From JAVJRN01 sp047635055 (GTDB taxonomy: Bacteria > Bacteroidota > Bacteroidia > Cytophagales > Cyclobacteriaceae): a stretch of DNA of 64,000 nucleotides. This document shows, one piece after another, positions 27,714-35,162 of this stretch. Within the stretch, counting starts at the first letter, position 1; each line of letters starts with the position of its first letter. The stretch is from positions 1 to 64,000 of the forward strand of contig JBLIIJ010000006.1 of NCBI GenBank assembly GCA_047635055.1. Direction: 5' to 3'. Made by a program: the position numbers and the translations under genes. A model generated the notes under the pieces. That model did no database searches, had not been told where the DNA came from, and was given only the letters and a program-made list of their open reading frames with translations.

Positions 27714-28193
27714 TGAGCGCTGCTTAAATGACCAGGAAAATTCAAACTCGGAGACAATAGTTCCGTCAGCCATTCTTCCAATAGTCTTAAATGTAGCCAC
27801 CTGCGCCTCACCCGTCGAAATCGCTTTTTCAACAGCATCAAATCCATTTTTAACATCTAGGCATTCAAAAAAGACTTTACCAATTGCTTTCTTAGCAAAG
27901 GTTGCCTTCATATCAACAATGATAAACGCTACAGAAGGTTTTGTTCCCGCAACGGCGAGAAGACAACCTGTGGCAGTGGATAGTTCGGCAGCCATCGCCT
28001 GTACTGCAAAATAGGTAGACTTGAAAGGGTTTTTAGTGAGATACTTGAATGGAACAGTCGCGATACATTTTTCTTTATCTAAATGTGCTATTCTTAACCC
28101 TGCTATGAATCCCATTGGAAGGCCTTTGAGCATATAAAGCGCAAACTTCCATGAGGTGGTTATTTGTTTCTTAAGTTTTTCTTGTGATTCCAT
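27708..28193 (-). CDS. DUF4442 hotdog-fold protein (thioesterase-like)
   Basis: 161 residues. The hotdog fold is recognisable by the helix NPFKSTYFAVQAMAAELSTA and strands around CIATVPFKYLTKNP and FIIVDMKATFAKKAIG. DUF4442 proteins resemble PaaI thioesterases but lack a settled substrate. It starts three bases after the stop of the sodium:solute symporter gene, indicating one transcript. Confidence 0.85.
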   Translation of the reverse strand: MESQEKLKKQITTSWKFALYMLKGLPMGFIAGLRIAHLDKEKCIATVPFKYLTKNPFKSTYFAVQAMAAELSTATGCLLAVAGTKPSVAFIIVDMKATFAKKAIGKVFFECLDVKNGFDAVEKAISTGEAQVATFKTIGRMADGTIVSEFEFSWSFKQRSS

Positions 28194-28196
28194 TTA

Positions 28197-29804
28197 TTAC
28201 CAAAATAATGCATAAAGTACCGACACGACAATCATGACTGCAAAAGCACCAATATTAAAAGAAGGTGATGTTTTAAATAATTCTGTTCGAATTTCAATGC
28301 CTTTTTCACTATCCTTTCCTCTTCCTTCTAGGTGACTAACAACAATGATAACGAGCATCGTAATTAAGCAGGTCAGACCCATTTGATTCATGAATGGGAT
28401 TTTAGGGAATAATTTAAATAGTAACGCTATAGGGACAGATAGTATTGCACCCCAAATAGCCCCCTTGTTGGTCGTTTTCTTCCAAAATAACCCTAACAGA
28501 AAAACACCAAGAATTCCCGGACTAACAATTCCAGTGTATTCTTGAATATATTGAAATGCTTGATCGATTCCTCCCAAGAGAGGAGCCATTATACAAGCTA
28601 TTAACAAGGCTACTGCTGCAGAAATTCGCCCTACGTTTACCGTCTTTTTATCTGAGGCATTTTTATCAATATACTGCTTATAAATATCCATTGTAAAAAT
28701 GGTAGATGTAGAGTTTAACATCGATGCAAGTGAGGATACAATAGCGGCTGCCAATGCTGCGAAAGCAATCCCTTTAAGACCGTCAGGTAAAAGTTGTAAC
28801 AACCAGGGATAGGCTTCATCTGACTTTTGAGGAACATTGTTCATTGCTTCAGTTCCGAGACGCTCTAGTATGGCGGGGCTGTCAATCATCACAAATGCAG
28901 CTATACCAGGAATAACTACAATAAATGGGATAACTAATTTTAGACATGCGGCAAGAACGATTCCTTTTTGTGCTTCTTTTAAAGATTTAGCAGCTAAAGT
29001 TCTTTGTATGATATATTGGTTAAACCCCCAATAATAAAGATTGGCAACCCAAAGTCCACCCACGAGTACCCAAATTCCTGGGAGGTTCTCATATTCAGGA
29101 TTTGTCTCATCCAAAATCATATGAAATCTCTCAGGAACAGCTTCCATCATTAATGAAAAACCAGAAAGCCATCCATTGCCGTCTGATAAGGTATCAAGGG
29201 CAAGATATGTCGTGAGTAAACCACCCAAAATTAAAAAGACCACTTGCACAACGTCTGTCCAAGCGACCGCAGAAAGACCTCCATAAAGTGAATAAGCTGC
29301 TGCAAATAAGGCTAAGCAGGCGACACCATACATCATAGGAACTCCCATGATCGTTTCAAGAGCCAGCGCTCCTAAGTAGAGCACCGAACTTAAATTAACA
29401 AAGACGTAAAGCCCTATCCAGAAAACGGCGAGGATCGTTTTTAATTGAGTGCTAAATCTTTTCTCGACAAACTCAGGAATGGTATACAATCCTTTATCAA
29501 TGAAAATGGGAAGAAAATATTTCCCGACTATAAGTAATGTGATAGCCGCCATCCATTCGTAAGAGGCTATCGCTAATCCACTTGCGAATCCACTTCCAGA
29601 CATCCCTATAAACTGCTCTGCGGAAATATTAGCAGCAATTAACGATGCACCAATAGCCCACCATGGAAGAGATTTCCCTGCTAGAAAATAGTCCTCAGCA
29701 TTTTTTTCATGCCCTTTTTTATCTCTAGAGACATATAAACCTACTCCTAGGATAAGAACGCAGTATCCAACAAAAACTGCAATATCTATCGTTGAGAATT
29801 CCAT
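28197..29804 (-). CDS. Sodium:solute symporter (SSS family, SglT-like)
   Basis: 535 residues with about 14 membrane segments, normal for the SSS family. Family blocks: EDYFLAGKSLPWWAIGAS, ISAEQFIGMSGSGFASG, YGGLSAVAWTDVVQ and NSTSTIFTMDIYKQYI. The closest architecture is that of Na+/sugar (galactose or glucose) symporters; substrate cannot be set from motifs alone. Leads a two-gene unit with the DUF4442 gene. A galactose-type substrate would fit with the hydrolases at the left end, but they are 20 kb away. Confidence 0.9.
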   Translation of the reverse strand: MEFSTIDIAVFVGYCVLILGVGLYVSRDKKGHEKNAEDYFLAGKSLPWWAIGASLIAANISAEQFIGMSGSGFASGLAIASYEWMAAITLLIVGKYFLPIFIDKGLYTIPEFVEKRFSTQLKTILAVFWIGLYVFVNLSSVLYLGALALETIMGVPMMYGVACLALFAAAYSLYGGLSAVAWTDVVQVVFLILGGLLTTYLALDTLSDGNGWLSGFSLMMEAVPERFHMILDETNPEYENLPGIWVLVGGLWVANLYYWGFNQYIIQRTLAAKSLKEAQKGIVLAACLKLVIPFIVVIPGIAAFVMIDSPAILERLGTEAMNNVPQKSDEAYPWLLQLLPDGLKGIAFAALAAAIVSSLASMLNSTSTIFTMDIYKQYIDKNASDKKTVNVGRISAAVALLIACIMAPLLGGIDQAFQYIQEYTGIVSPGILGVFLLGLFWKKTTNKGAIWGAILSVPIALLFKLFPKIPFMNQMGLTCLITMLVIIVVSHLEGRGKDSEKGIEIRTELFKTSPSFNIGAFAVMIVVSVLYALFW

Positions 29805-29851
29805 GATGGATTAGGGGATTAAGGTAATGTTTATATCGATTTTAAAGATCC

Positions 29852-30349
29852 TTACTCTTTCTTTTTCATGATCTTCTTACGCTCCTGTTTTAGGAAATAT
29901 TCTTCTAAACCTCCTTCAACGAACTTCGCTCCAAAAAAAAGGATAACGAGAATGACTAAGTCTAAATAGGGAATAGAGATAGAATCTTCAATAATAGGCT
30001 GTAAGATGACTTGTTCTAAAACGAAAAGCGTGAGCGCAACAATAAGCATAACCGTTGAGGCTCTCCTACTAATTTTCAAGCGAGCAAGCTCTAAGATAGT
30101 ATCTTCAAGCTGCAAGTTTTTTTCTTTGATTTCGGTGTTTCGTTCACGAATTTGTATGTTAGCGCCATCGAGCTTTTTTTGTAGCCGGTCTGAAACCCTA
30201 GTGATTACTTTGGCTTGTGCTACTAGCTCCTCATAATCATCAGAAAACTCTTCAAGTTGTTCCTGATAAATAGTATGTGATTCAAGTTTTAATCTGAAAT
30301 CTTTAAGCCTTCTTACTTCTTCATGATAAAGTTCTCTTGGAGCTTCCAT
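29852..30349 (-). CDS. Coiled-coil membrane protein of the siaBC-like unit
   Basis: 165 residues: a long charged coiled coil (about 5-95, for example IQIRERNTEIKEKNLQLEDTI) followed by two membrane segments (about 97-113 and 124-142) and a basic tail (KQERKKIMKKKE). It starts eight bases after the SiaC-like stop, so it is the third gene of that unit. In Pseudomonas the third partner of SiaB/SiaC is the diguanylate cyclase SiaD, whose coiled stalk binds SiaC; here there is no GGDEF domain. By position and the coil this could be the SiaC target, which is inference. Confidence 0.75.
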   Translation of the reverse strand: MEAPRELYHEEVRRLKDFRLKLESHTIYQEQLEEFSDDYEELVAQAKVITRVSDRLQKKLDGANIQIRERNTEIKEKNLQLEDTILELARLKISRRASTVMLIVALTLFVLEQVILQPIIEDSISIPYLDLVILVILFFGAKFVEGGLEEYFLKQERKKIMKKKE

Positions 30350-30357
30350 TCAACGTT

Positions 30358-30741
30358 TTAAAATTCCTCTATTTCAAGGAAATTAAATTCTAAATCAAGA
30401 AGATCGGCATAATCTTCACCTGCCTCCATCATATCCTCATCATCTTCTTCGTAATACCAATTGATGATTAAAGTTTTGCCACTCTGCTCAATATTGGTCA
30501 ATCTTTTAAAAACATCAAAAAGGCATTTTGAAGAGCTTGTATTAAAGTACTCATATGAGAAATTTGCAGTAAATTCTTCTTTATCACTCTCAGCGATAAA
30601 GTCAAGTGCGTCAATCACCTTCTGATAAAACAAAATGGAATTTTCAGGGCTTGATCTACCCTTTATTTCTAATGATGCTTCATCAGGATCAAAACTCACT
30701 AATGGTGTAATCCGTGTTGGTTCTATAAAAAATTTCTCCAT
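30358..30741 (-). CDS. SiaC-like regulatory phosphoprotein (DUF1987)
   Basis: 127 residues, a complete DUF1987/SiaC domain resembling an anti-sigma-factor antagonist. Hallmarks: FFIEPTRITPLVSFDP, GRSSPENSILFYQKV, and YEYFNTSSSKCLFD. The Thr in NTSS is residue 68, the number of the phosphorylated Thr in Pseudomonas SiaC (known from that family), and the context matches. It should be phosphorylated by the adjacent SiaB-like kinase and reversed by a PP2C phosphatase. Acidic C terminus. Lies 24 bases after siaB-like. Confidence 0.88.
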   Translation of the reverse strand: MEKFFIEPTRITPLVSFDPDEASLEIKGRSSPENSILFYQKVIDALDFIAESDKEEFTANFSYEYFNTSSSKCLFDVFKRLTNIEQSGKTLIINWYYEEDDEDMMEAGEDYADLLDLEFNFLEIEEF

Positions 30742-30765
30742 TGGTAACAGAAATTTCGAGGCTGG

Positions 30766-31326
30766 TTAAAGTTCGCGAGGTAAACGTACCTGTAAGGTAA
30801 AATAAGAAACAATATCTGAAACAGGTTGAAAAGTATACCTTAATTTTTGACCCCCTGTTTTTCTCGCTATATCAATAAATCCAAGTCCACCAGTTCCTTT
30901 GTCAGAAAACTCTTGTTCATTCAATACTTTTTTATATAGTGCTCTGAGCTCATCTGGATCCACAGCATTTATATCATCAAGCTTTTGTTTGATATTTTCT
31001 ATTTTGTCGGTAGGGATGTAATTACCAGTTTGTAAACTGTAAAATCGTTTTCTGGCAGCAATAAGAATTAATGCAGAGCGAGAGTCGTAGCTATTAATTC
31101 TTATATCCTCAGCATTCACCTCATCGAGGTGATAATACAGGTTTTGGATGCACTCTGTTGCAACGTTATAGAACTTCTTTTTTACTTTACGATTTTCCTC
31201 AAGCTCTTCAAGCCGCTCTTCTAAAGTCGCGATCATTGATGTGACAAGATCAAACGTTAGCTCTCCCTTATACATCAAAATGATATTTTGATCATATATA
31301 TTTTTGTAACTCCTCAGATAATCCAT
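30766..31326 (-). CDS. SiaB-like protein kinase (DUF6272)
   Basis: 186 residues from ATG 31326 (MDYLRSYKNIYDQ). A longer reading from TTG 31380 adds 18 residues unlike the family, so I prefer the ATG. Family blocks: NIILMYKGELTFDLVTSM, then an N-box-like FYNVATECIQNLYYH and GTGGLGFIDIARKTGG, the G-box equivalent of the GHKL-type fold. SiaB-type kinases phosphorylate SiaC on Thr. First gene of a three-gene unit, divergent from the histidine kinase; the 308-base gap between them (31327-31634) must contain both promoters but shows no clear motif. Confidence 0.85.
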   Translation of the reverse strand: MDYLRSYKNIYDQNIILMYKGELTFDLVTSMIATLEERLEELEENRKVKKKFYNVATECIQNLYYHLDEVNAEDIRINSYDSRSALILIAARKRFYSLQTGNYIPTDKIENIKQKLDDINAVDPDELRALYKKVLNEQEFSDKGTGGLGFIDIARKTGGQKLRYTFQPVSDIVSYFTLQVRLPREL

Positions 31327-31634
31327 ACTACGCTGAAAACAATTTTGCTGAAAACTAAAGACTATTACAATACTAGCCAAATAATTTAAAGCGATTATTT
31401 AATTACTGAGAGCTTTAATGTCTTACTGCGAGACTTTCATATGCGGCTTAAAAATAAAAACATATGTTAAAATTAAATTTTAACTTGCTCCCATTAGATT
31501 TTGGTCGATCAAAAAACCAATTCTTTCGAATAAATCCAACTGACGACTATAAAATCTACGCTTACTTACAAAAATCTCCCATTAATTATTATATTTTCGA
31601 ATATTGTACCAGCGTTTAAAAAACACAGATAATT

Positions 31635-33530
31635 ATGTTGAAGAAGGATGTTTATGCTATTGCTTACTTATTGACAGCATTAGTAATAGCAGGATCTGTC
31701 GGTTACTACATATTTTTTATTCAAAAGAATATTGTTTTAAAATCGTTTAATGAAGATCCACAAATAGTTCAAACTGCGACAGAGCAAAGTGCATTTGGTC
31801 AGCAGATTACGAAAAATGCCATTGGTATGGGATATTCTGAAAATGAAAGAAATTTCAGAATATTTCAAGCCGAGTTGGGTAGGGTTATCCCTTTGTGGCA
31901 GCTGAATAATAAAGCGCTCATAGAAGGAGACGCTACAATTGGAATTGATGCGCCAAGACAAAGCCCCAAATACATCGGCCTACAAGAGGATCTGAAATTC
32001 TATTATAGTGAGATGAATATTAATGCGTCGAACTTGCTAGATGTCGATTACACAACTGATGTGACTGACGTCAATTATTTAGCATTAAGAAGCTCGATAG
32101 AAGCATTGATCAATACGATAAGAAAATATCAAATAGCAGCTGATAATGTATCGGATTATTTTGTAACCAAAGCCCAGACAGATAGAACAGGTTTTACTTT
32201 TGTTGAAAAGGTAGTTTTTATTGCTTTCTTGGGTATTCTATTATTACAAGGTTTTTTTGTGTTTCGGCCCTTAGTCAAATTGGCTTCAGATAACTATCTG
32301 TCTGCAAATAAGGCTTATGTCAAGATTAAAAAATCCGAGGAAGAACTTCAGGTGAATTATAAAAAGCAAAAAATCATTAACAAAAAGCTTTATAATTCTC
32401 GGAAAGATCTTGAAGAGAAAAACAACAAATTGCTTGATTCTGAGGCCAAGCTATTGAAAAGTAGTGAAGAGCAAATTAAAATTAATGAACAGTTAATTAA
32501 TGCACAAGGTGAGCTGAATTCGGCATACGGAAAGCTGCAGGACTCTGAGATTGAAATACGCGAACTTGCAGATAAACAACTACAGGATAATGAGAAATTA
32601 TTCTTAGCGGAGAAAAAGTTGAAAGAGACTTTATCTATAGAACAGAAATCCAAAGCAGAACTTAGTAATGCTATTGCTTCTTTGAAGGGCGCTCAATCTC
32701 AATTGGTACATTCAGAAAAAATGGCATCACTAGGTCAGCTTACTGCGGGGATAGCACATGAAATAAATAACCCCATTAACTTCATTTCGAGTGGCATGGT
32801 TTCGATTAAAATGTCTATTGAATCTTTGACGGAAATAGCAGAAGAGTATGCTAAACTTGATAACGGAGAGGAAGATTTAGAGGAAGTGCTAGCGAATATT
32901 AGGGAGCTGAAAGAAGAACATGAATATGATGAAATCATGGATGAACTTGATGAACTCATTAAGGACGTAAATTATGGTGTGACTAGAACTATCGAAATTG
33001 TCAAAGGCCTAAGAGTATTCTCTAGACTTGATGAGGAAGAAGCAAAAATTGCCAATGTCAATGAGAATATCGACGCAACACTTACTTTACTGAGAAATAA
33101 GACGAAAAATAGAATTAAGGTATCTAGATATTATGATGAGAATATGAAAGATATCGAATGCTATCCTGGTCAGTTGAATCAGGTATTTATGAATATAATG
33201 AATAATGCAATTCAGGCAATACCAGAAGAGAAAAAAGACGGAGAACTCACTATTTATACGGAAGAGCTTGAAGAGGCAGTAGTGATTAGAATAAAGGATA
33301 ATGGATCGGGTATACCTGAGGAAATAAAAAATAGAATATGGGAGCCATTCTTCACGACTAAAGAAGTAGGAGTTGGTACAGGTCTCGGAATGTCAATTAC
33401 CTATGGTATCATACAAAAACACAACGGGACTATTGAATTAACCAGCGAATTTGGACAAGGAACAGAATTTGCTATTACTTTGCCTAAAGAATTAATTAGA
33501 GAGGTTAGTAAGAAAGCGGAGATAGCTTAA
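31635..33530 (+). CDS. Membrane sensor histidine kinase
   Basis: 631 residues. Membrane segments at about 8-29 and 192-212 flank an all-helical periplasmic sensor resembling the DAHL domain. A long coiled coil (about 220-355) connects to HisKA with MASLGQLTAGIAHEINNP, phospho-acceptor His375, and an ATPase domain with NQVFMNIMNNAIQA (N box), IKDNGSGIP (G1) and GTGLGMSITYGI (G2). There is an unusual acidic insert between HisKA and ATPase (GEEDLEEVLANIRELKEEHE). Followed by the response regulator 55 bases downstream, so it is its likely partner. Of the kind that responds to small molecules or redox state at the membrane; ligand unknown. Confidence 0.92.
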   Translation: MLKKDVYAIAYLLTALVIAGSVGYYIFFIQKNIVLKSFNEDPQIVQTATEQSAFGQQITKNAIGMGYSENERNFRIFQAELGRVIPLWQLNNKALIEGDATIGIDAPRQSPKYIGLQEDLKFYYSEMNINASNLLDVDYTTDVTDVNYLALRSSIEALINTIRKYQIAADNVSDYFVTKAQTDRTGFTFVEKVVFIAFLGILLLQGFFVFRPLVKLASDNYLSANKAYVKIKKSEEELQVNYKKQKIINKKLYNSRKDLEEKNNKLLDSEAKLLKSSEEQIKINEQLINAQGELNSAYGKLQDSEIEIRELADKQLQDNEKLFLAEKKLKETLSIEQKSKAELSNAIASLKGAQSQLVHSEKMASLGQLTAGIAHEINNPINFISSGMVSIKMSIESLTEIAEEYAKLDNGEEDLEEVLANIRELKEEHEYDEIMDELDELIKDVNYGVTRTIEIVKGLRVFSRLDEEEAKIANVNENIDATLTLLRNKTKNRIKVSRYYDENMKDIECYPGQLNQVFMNIMNNAIQAIPEEKKDGELTIYTEELEEAVVIRIKDNGSGIPEEIKNRIWEPFFTTKEVGVGTGLGMSITYGIIQKHNGTIELTSEFGQGTEFAITLPKELIREVSKKAEIA

Positions 33531-33585
33531 TAAATAGGCCGACGGTAGTATTATTTAATTTTCTAAAGACATTACACGAGCTAAT

Positions 33586-34833
33586 ATGGAAAGCACCAAG
33601 GATATAAGTGAAAAAAAGTCTGAGAAGAAATTAAAAGCTTATTCGCTACTGTATGTCGATGATGAGACGACTAACTTAAGAGTATTTAAATCTAATTTCA
33701 GAAAGTTCTTTAATGTCTACACATGTGCTAGTCCCTTAGAAGCGATTGAGTTATTAAAGGATCACGAGGTACAGGTAATAGTGACTGATCAGCGAATGCC
33801 GGAAATGACAGGCACTCAGTTTCTCGAGGCGATATTACCTGACTATCCAGATGTTATAAAAATTATTCTTACCGGTTTTACGGATATAGAAGCAATTAAA
33901 GACGGCATTAATAGATGTGGAATTCATAAATATATAACCAAGCCTTGGAATTTTGATGAGATGAAAGGTGTCCTTGATAGGGCGATGGAAGCTTATCAAC
34001 AGTCACAAGATTCGGAGGAACACGTAAAAGGACTAGAGTCCACAAATACAGAGCTTGAAAATAAGGTTTCCGAAAGAACTAAGGAGCTTAATGAGATCAA
34101 TAAGAAGCTTATTGACAGCATAAAATATGCTGGATTGTTACAACAGTCAATGCTACCAAACGAGCGCTATTTGAGTAGAATATTTACTGAACATTTTGTT
34201 CTGTATAAGACGAAATATCTTTTTAGTGAAGAATTCGTATGGACAACAAGCTTAAATTTCCGATCAGAAGACTTTACAGTCGTTGCAATGATTGAGTTTG
34301 ATGGAAAGGGAATTGTAGGCTCATTAAAAACATTGATTGCTGATTCTATATTAAACGATTTAATTCAAGATAGAAAGATATTTCACTCTGGAGAGATTAT
34401 CAAAGAACTTAAAGGGGAGTTAGATGCCGCTGGTTCGAAAGAGTTAAGGACGGATTTAAAAGTGTCTGTCGCATTGTTCGATAATAATGAAAAAACGCTT
34501 CAATTCAGTGGTATTGAACAGGACATGATATTTTTCAATGGGAAAAATATGGTTGTTATTGAGGGAGACTCACCAGAGAGCATTGACGATTTATTAGCAG
34601 AGAAAATACAAATTGAGCCAGATACAACATTTTATATGTTTACGAATGGCTTTTACAATCAAGAAAATCAGGACGGAGTAAAATTTAGTTTGGAAAAATT
34701 TGAGGAGATGTTGAAATCAATTCAGTCAAAAAATTTGGCCGACCAATATCAATTTATCAATCAGACACTTGATGATTGGAAAGGTGATAATGGATTGACT
34801 GATGATATTTCAATTATAGGATTTAAACTTTAA
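33586..34833 (+). CDS. Response regulator fused to a degenerate PP2C/SpoIIE domain
   Basis: 415 residues. Residues 17-140 are a receiver domain with VDDE, phospho-acceptor Asp68 in VTDQRMP, LTGFTD and KPW with the conserved Lys. A coiled coil follows (145-190), then a PP2C/SpoIIE-like domain. That domain keeps the shape but not the chemistry: the usual SGDFYW reads SEEFVW, the metal-binding DCTGHGVPGA reads EFDGKGIVGS, and the usual YTDG/FSDG reads FTNG, while the final TDDISIIGF is retained. Compared with the intact copy in the phosphatase on the other strand, two metal-ligand aspartates are replaced, so I infer a pseudophosphatase that binds rather than dephosphorylates a SiaC-like target. 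Confidence 0.88.
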   Translation: MESTKDISEKKSEKKLKAYSLLYVDDETTNLRVFKSNFRKFFNVYTCASPLEAIELLKDHEVQVIVTDQRMPEMTGTQFLEAILPDYPDVIKIILTGFTDIEAIKDGINRCGIHKYITKPWNFDEMKGVLDRAMEAYQQSQDSEEHVKGLESTNTELENKVSERTKELNEINKKLIDSIKYAGLLQQSMLPNERYLSRIFTEHFVLYKTKYLFSEEFVWTTSLNFRSEDFTVVAMIEFDGKGIVGSLKTLIADSILNDLIQDRKIFHSGEIIKELKGELDAAGSKELRTDLKVSVALFDNNEKTLQFSGIEQDMIFFNGKNMVVIEGDSPESIDDLLAEKIQIEPDTTFYMFTNGFYNQENQDGVKFSLEKFEEMLKSIQSKNLADQYQFINQTLDDWKGDNGLTDDISIIGFKL

Positions 34834-34836
34834 GAA

Positions 34837-35076
34837 ATGGCTGTAAAAGCAAGTAATTTTAAAAATTGGTGCACAGAAAATATCAGTCCTCAATCATGGA
34901 CAAGAATATCCTTAAAGTGTCTGACTGAAGTACGAGAAAACGGCTTGACTTTAAAGGAAATGGAAGATGCTGAGCCTGATTTTGATATTCCTGAATCCTT
35001 AGTAGCCTCTTTGCATAAAGCCTTACAAACCCTTTATGATATGGAAGTGGAGGATAGTTTATTAATTAGGTATTAG
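34837..35076 (+). CDS. Small soluble protein of the signalling unit, unrecognised
   Basis: 79 residues starting three bases after the response-regulator stop, so co-translated. Acidic and helix-rich (SLKCLTEVRENGLTLKEMEDAEPDFDIP, then LHKALQTLYDMEVED), no membrane segment, no DNA-binding motif. Position at the end of a kinase/regulator operon suggests an accessory or adaptor. Ends just before a strong bidirectional terminator. Confidence 0.7.
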   Translation: MAVKASNFKNWCTENISPQSWTRISLKCLTEVRENGLTLKEMEDAEPDFDIPESLVASLHKALQTLYDMEVEDSLLIRY

Positions 35077-35093
35077 AAAGAAGCGCAATACGA

Positions 35094-35145
35094 GTAAAAA
35101 GAAACGCGTCTTATTCATATATGAATAAGACGCGTTTCTTTTTAC
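35094..35145. terminator. Perfect 52-base palindrome, bidirectional terminator
   Basis: Two 26-base arms without a spacer, from GTAAAAAGAAACGCG to CGCGTTTCTTTTTAC, complement each other exactly. A-run and T-run at the ends make it a terminator in both directions, between the regulator operon and the convergent phosphatase gene. Confidence 0.92.
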
Positions 35146-35162
35146 CTTGACATTGGAAAAAA

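Noticed and set aside
30766..31380. TTG-started longer form of the SiaB-like kinase
   Set aside because: The 18 extra residues are hydrophobic and unlike the family; ATG at 31326 gives the expected start.
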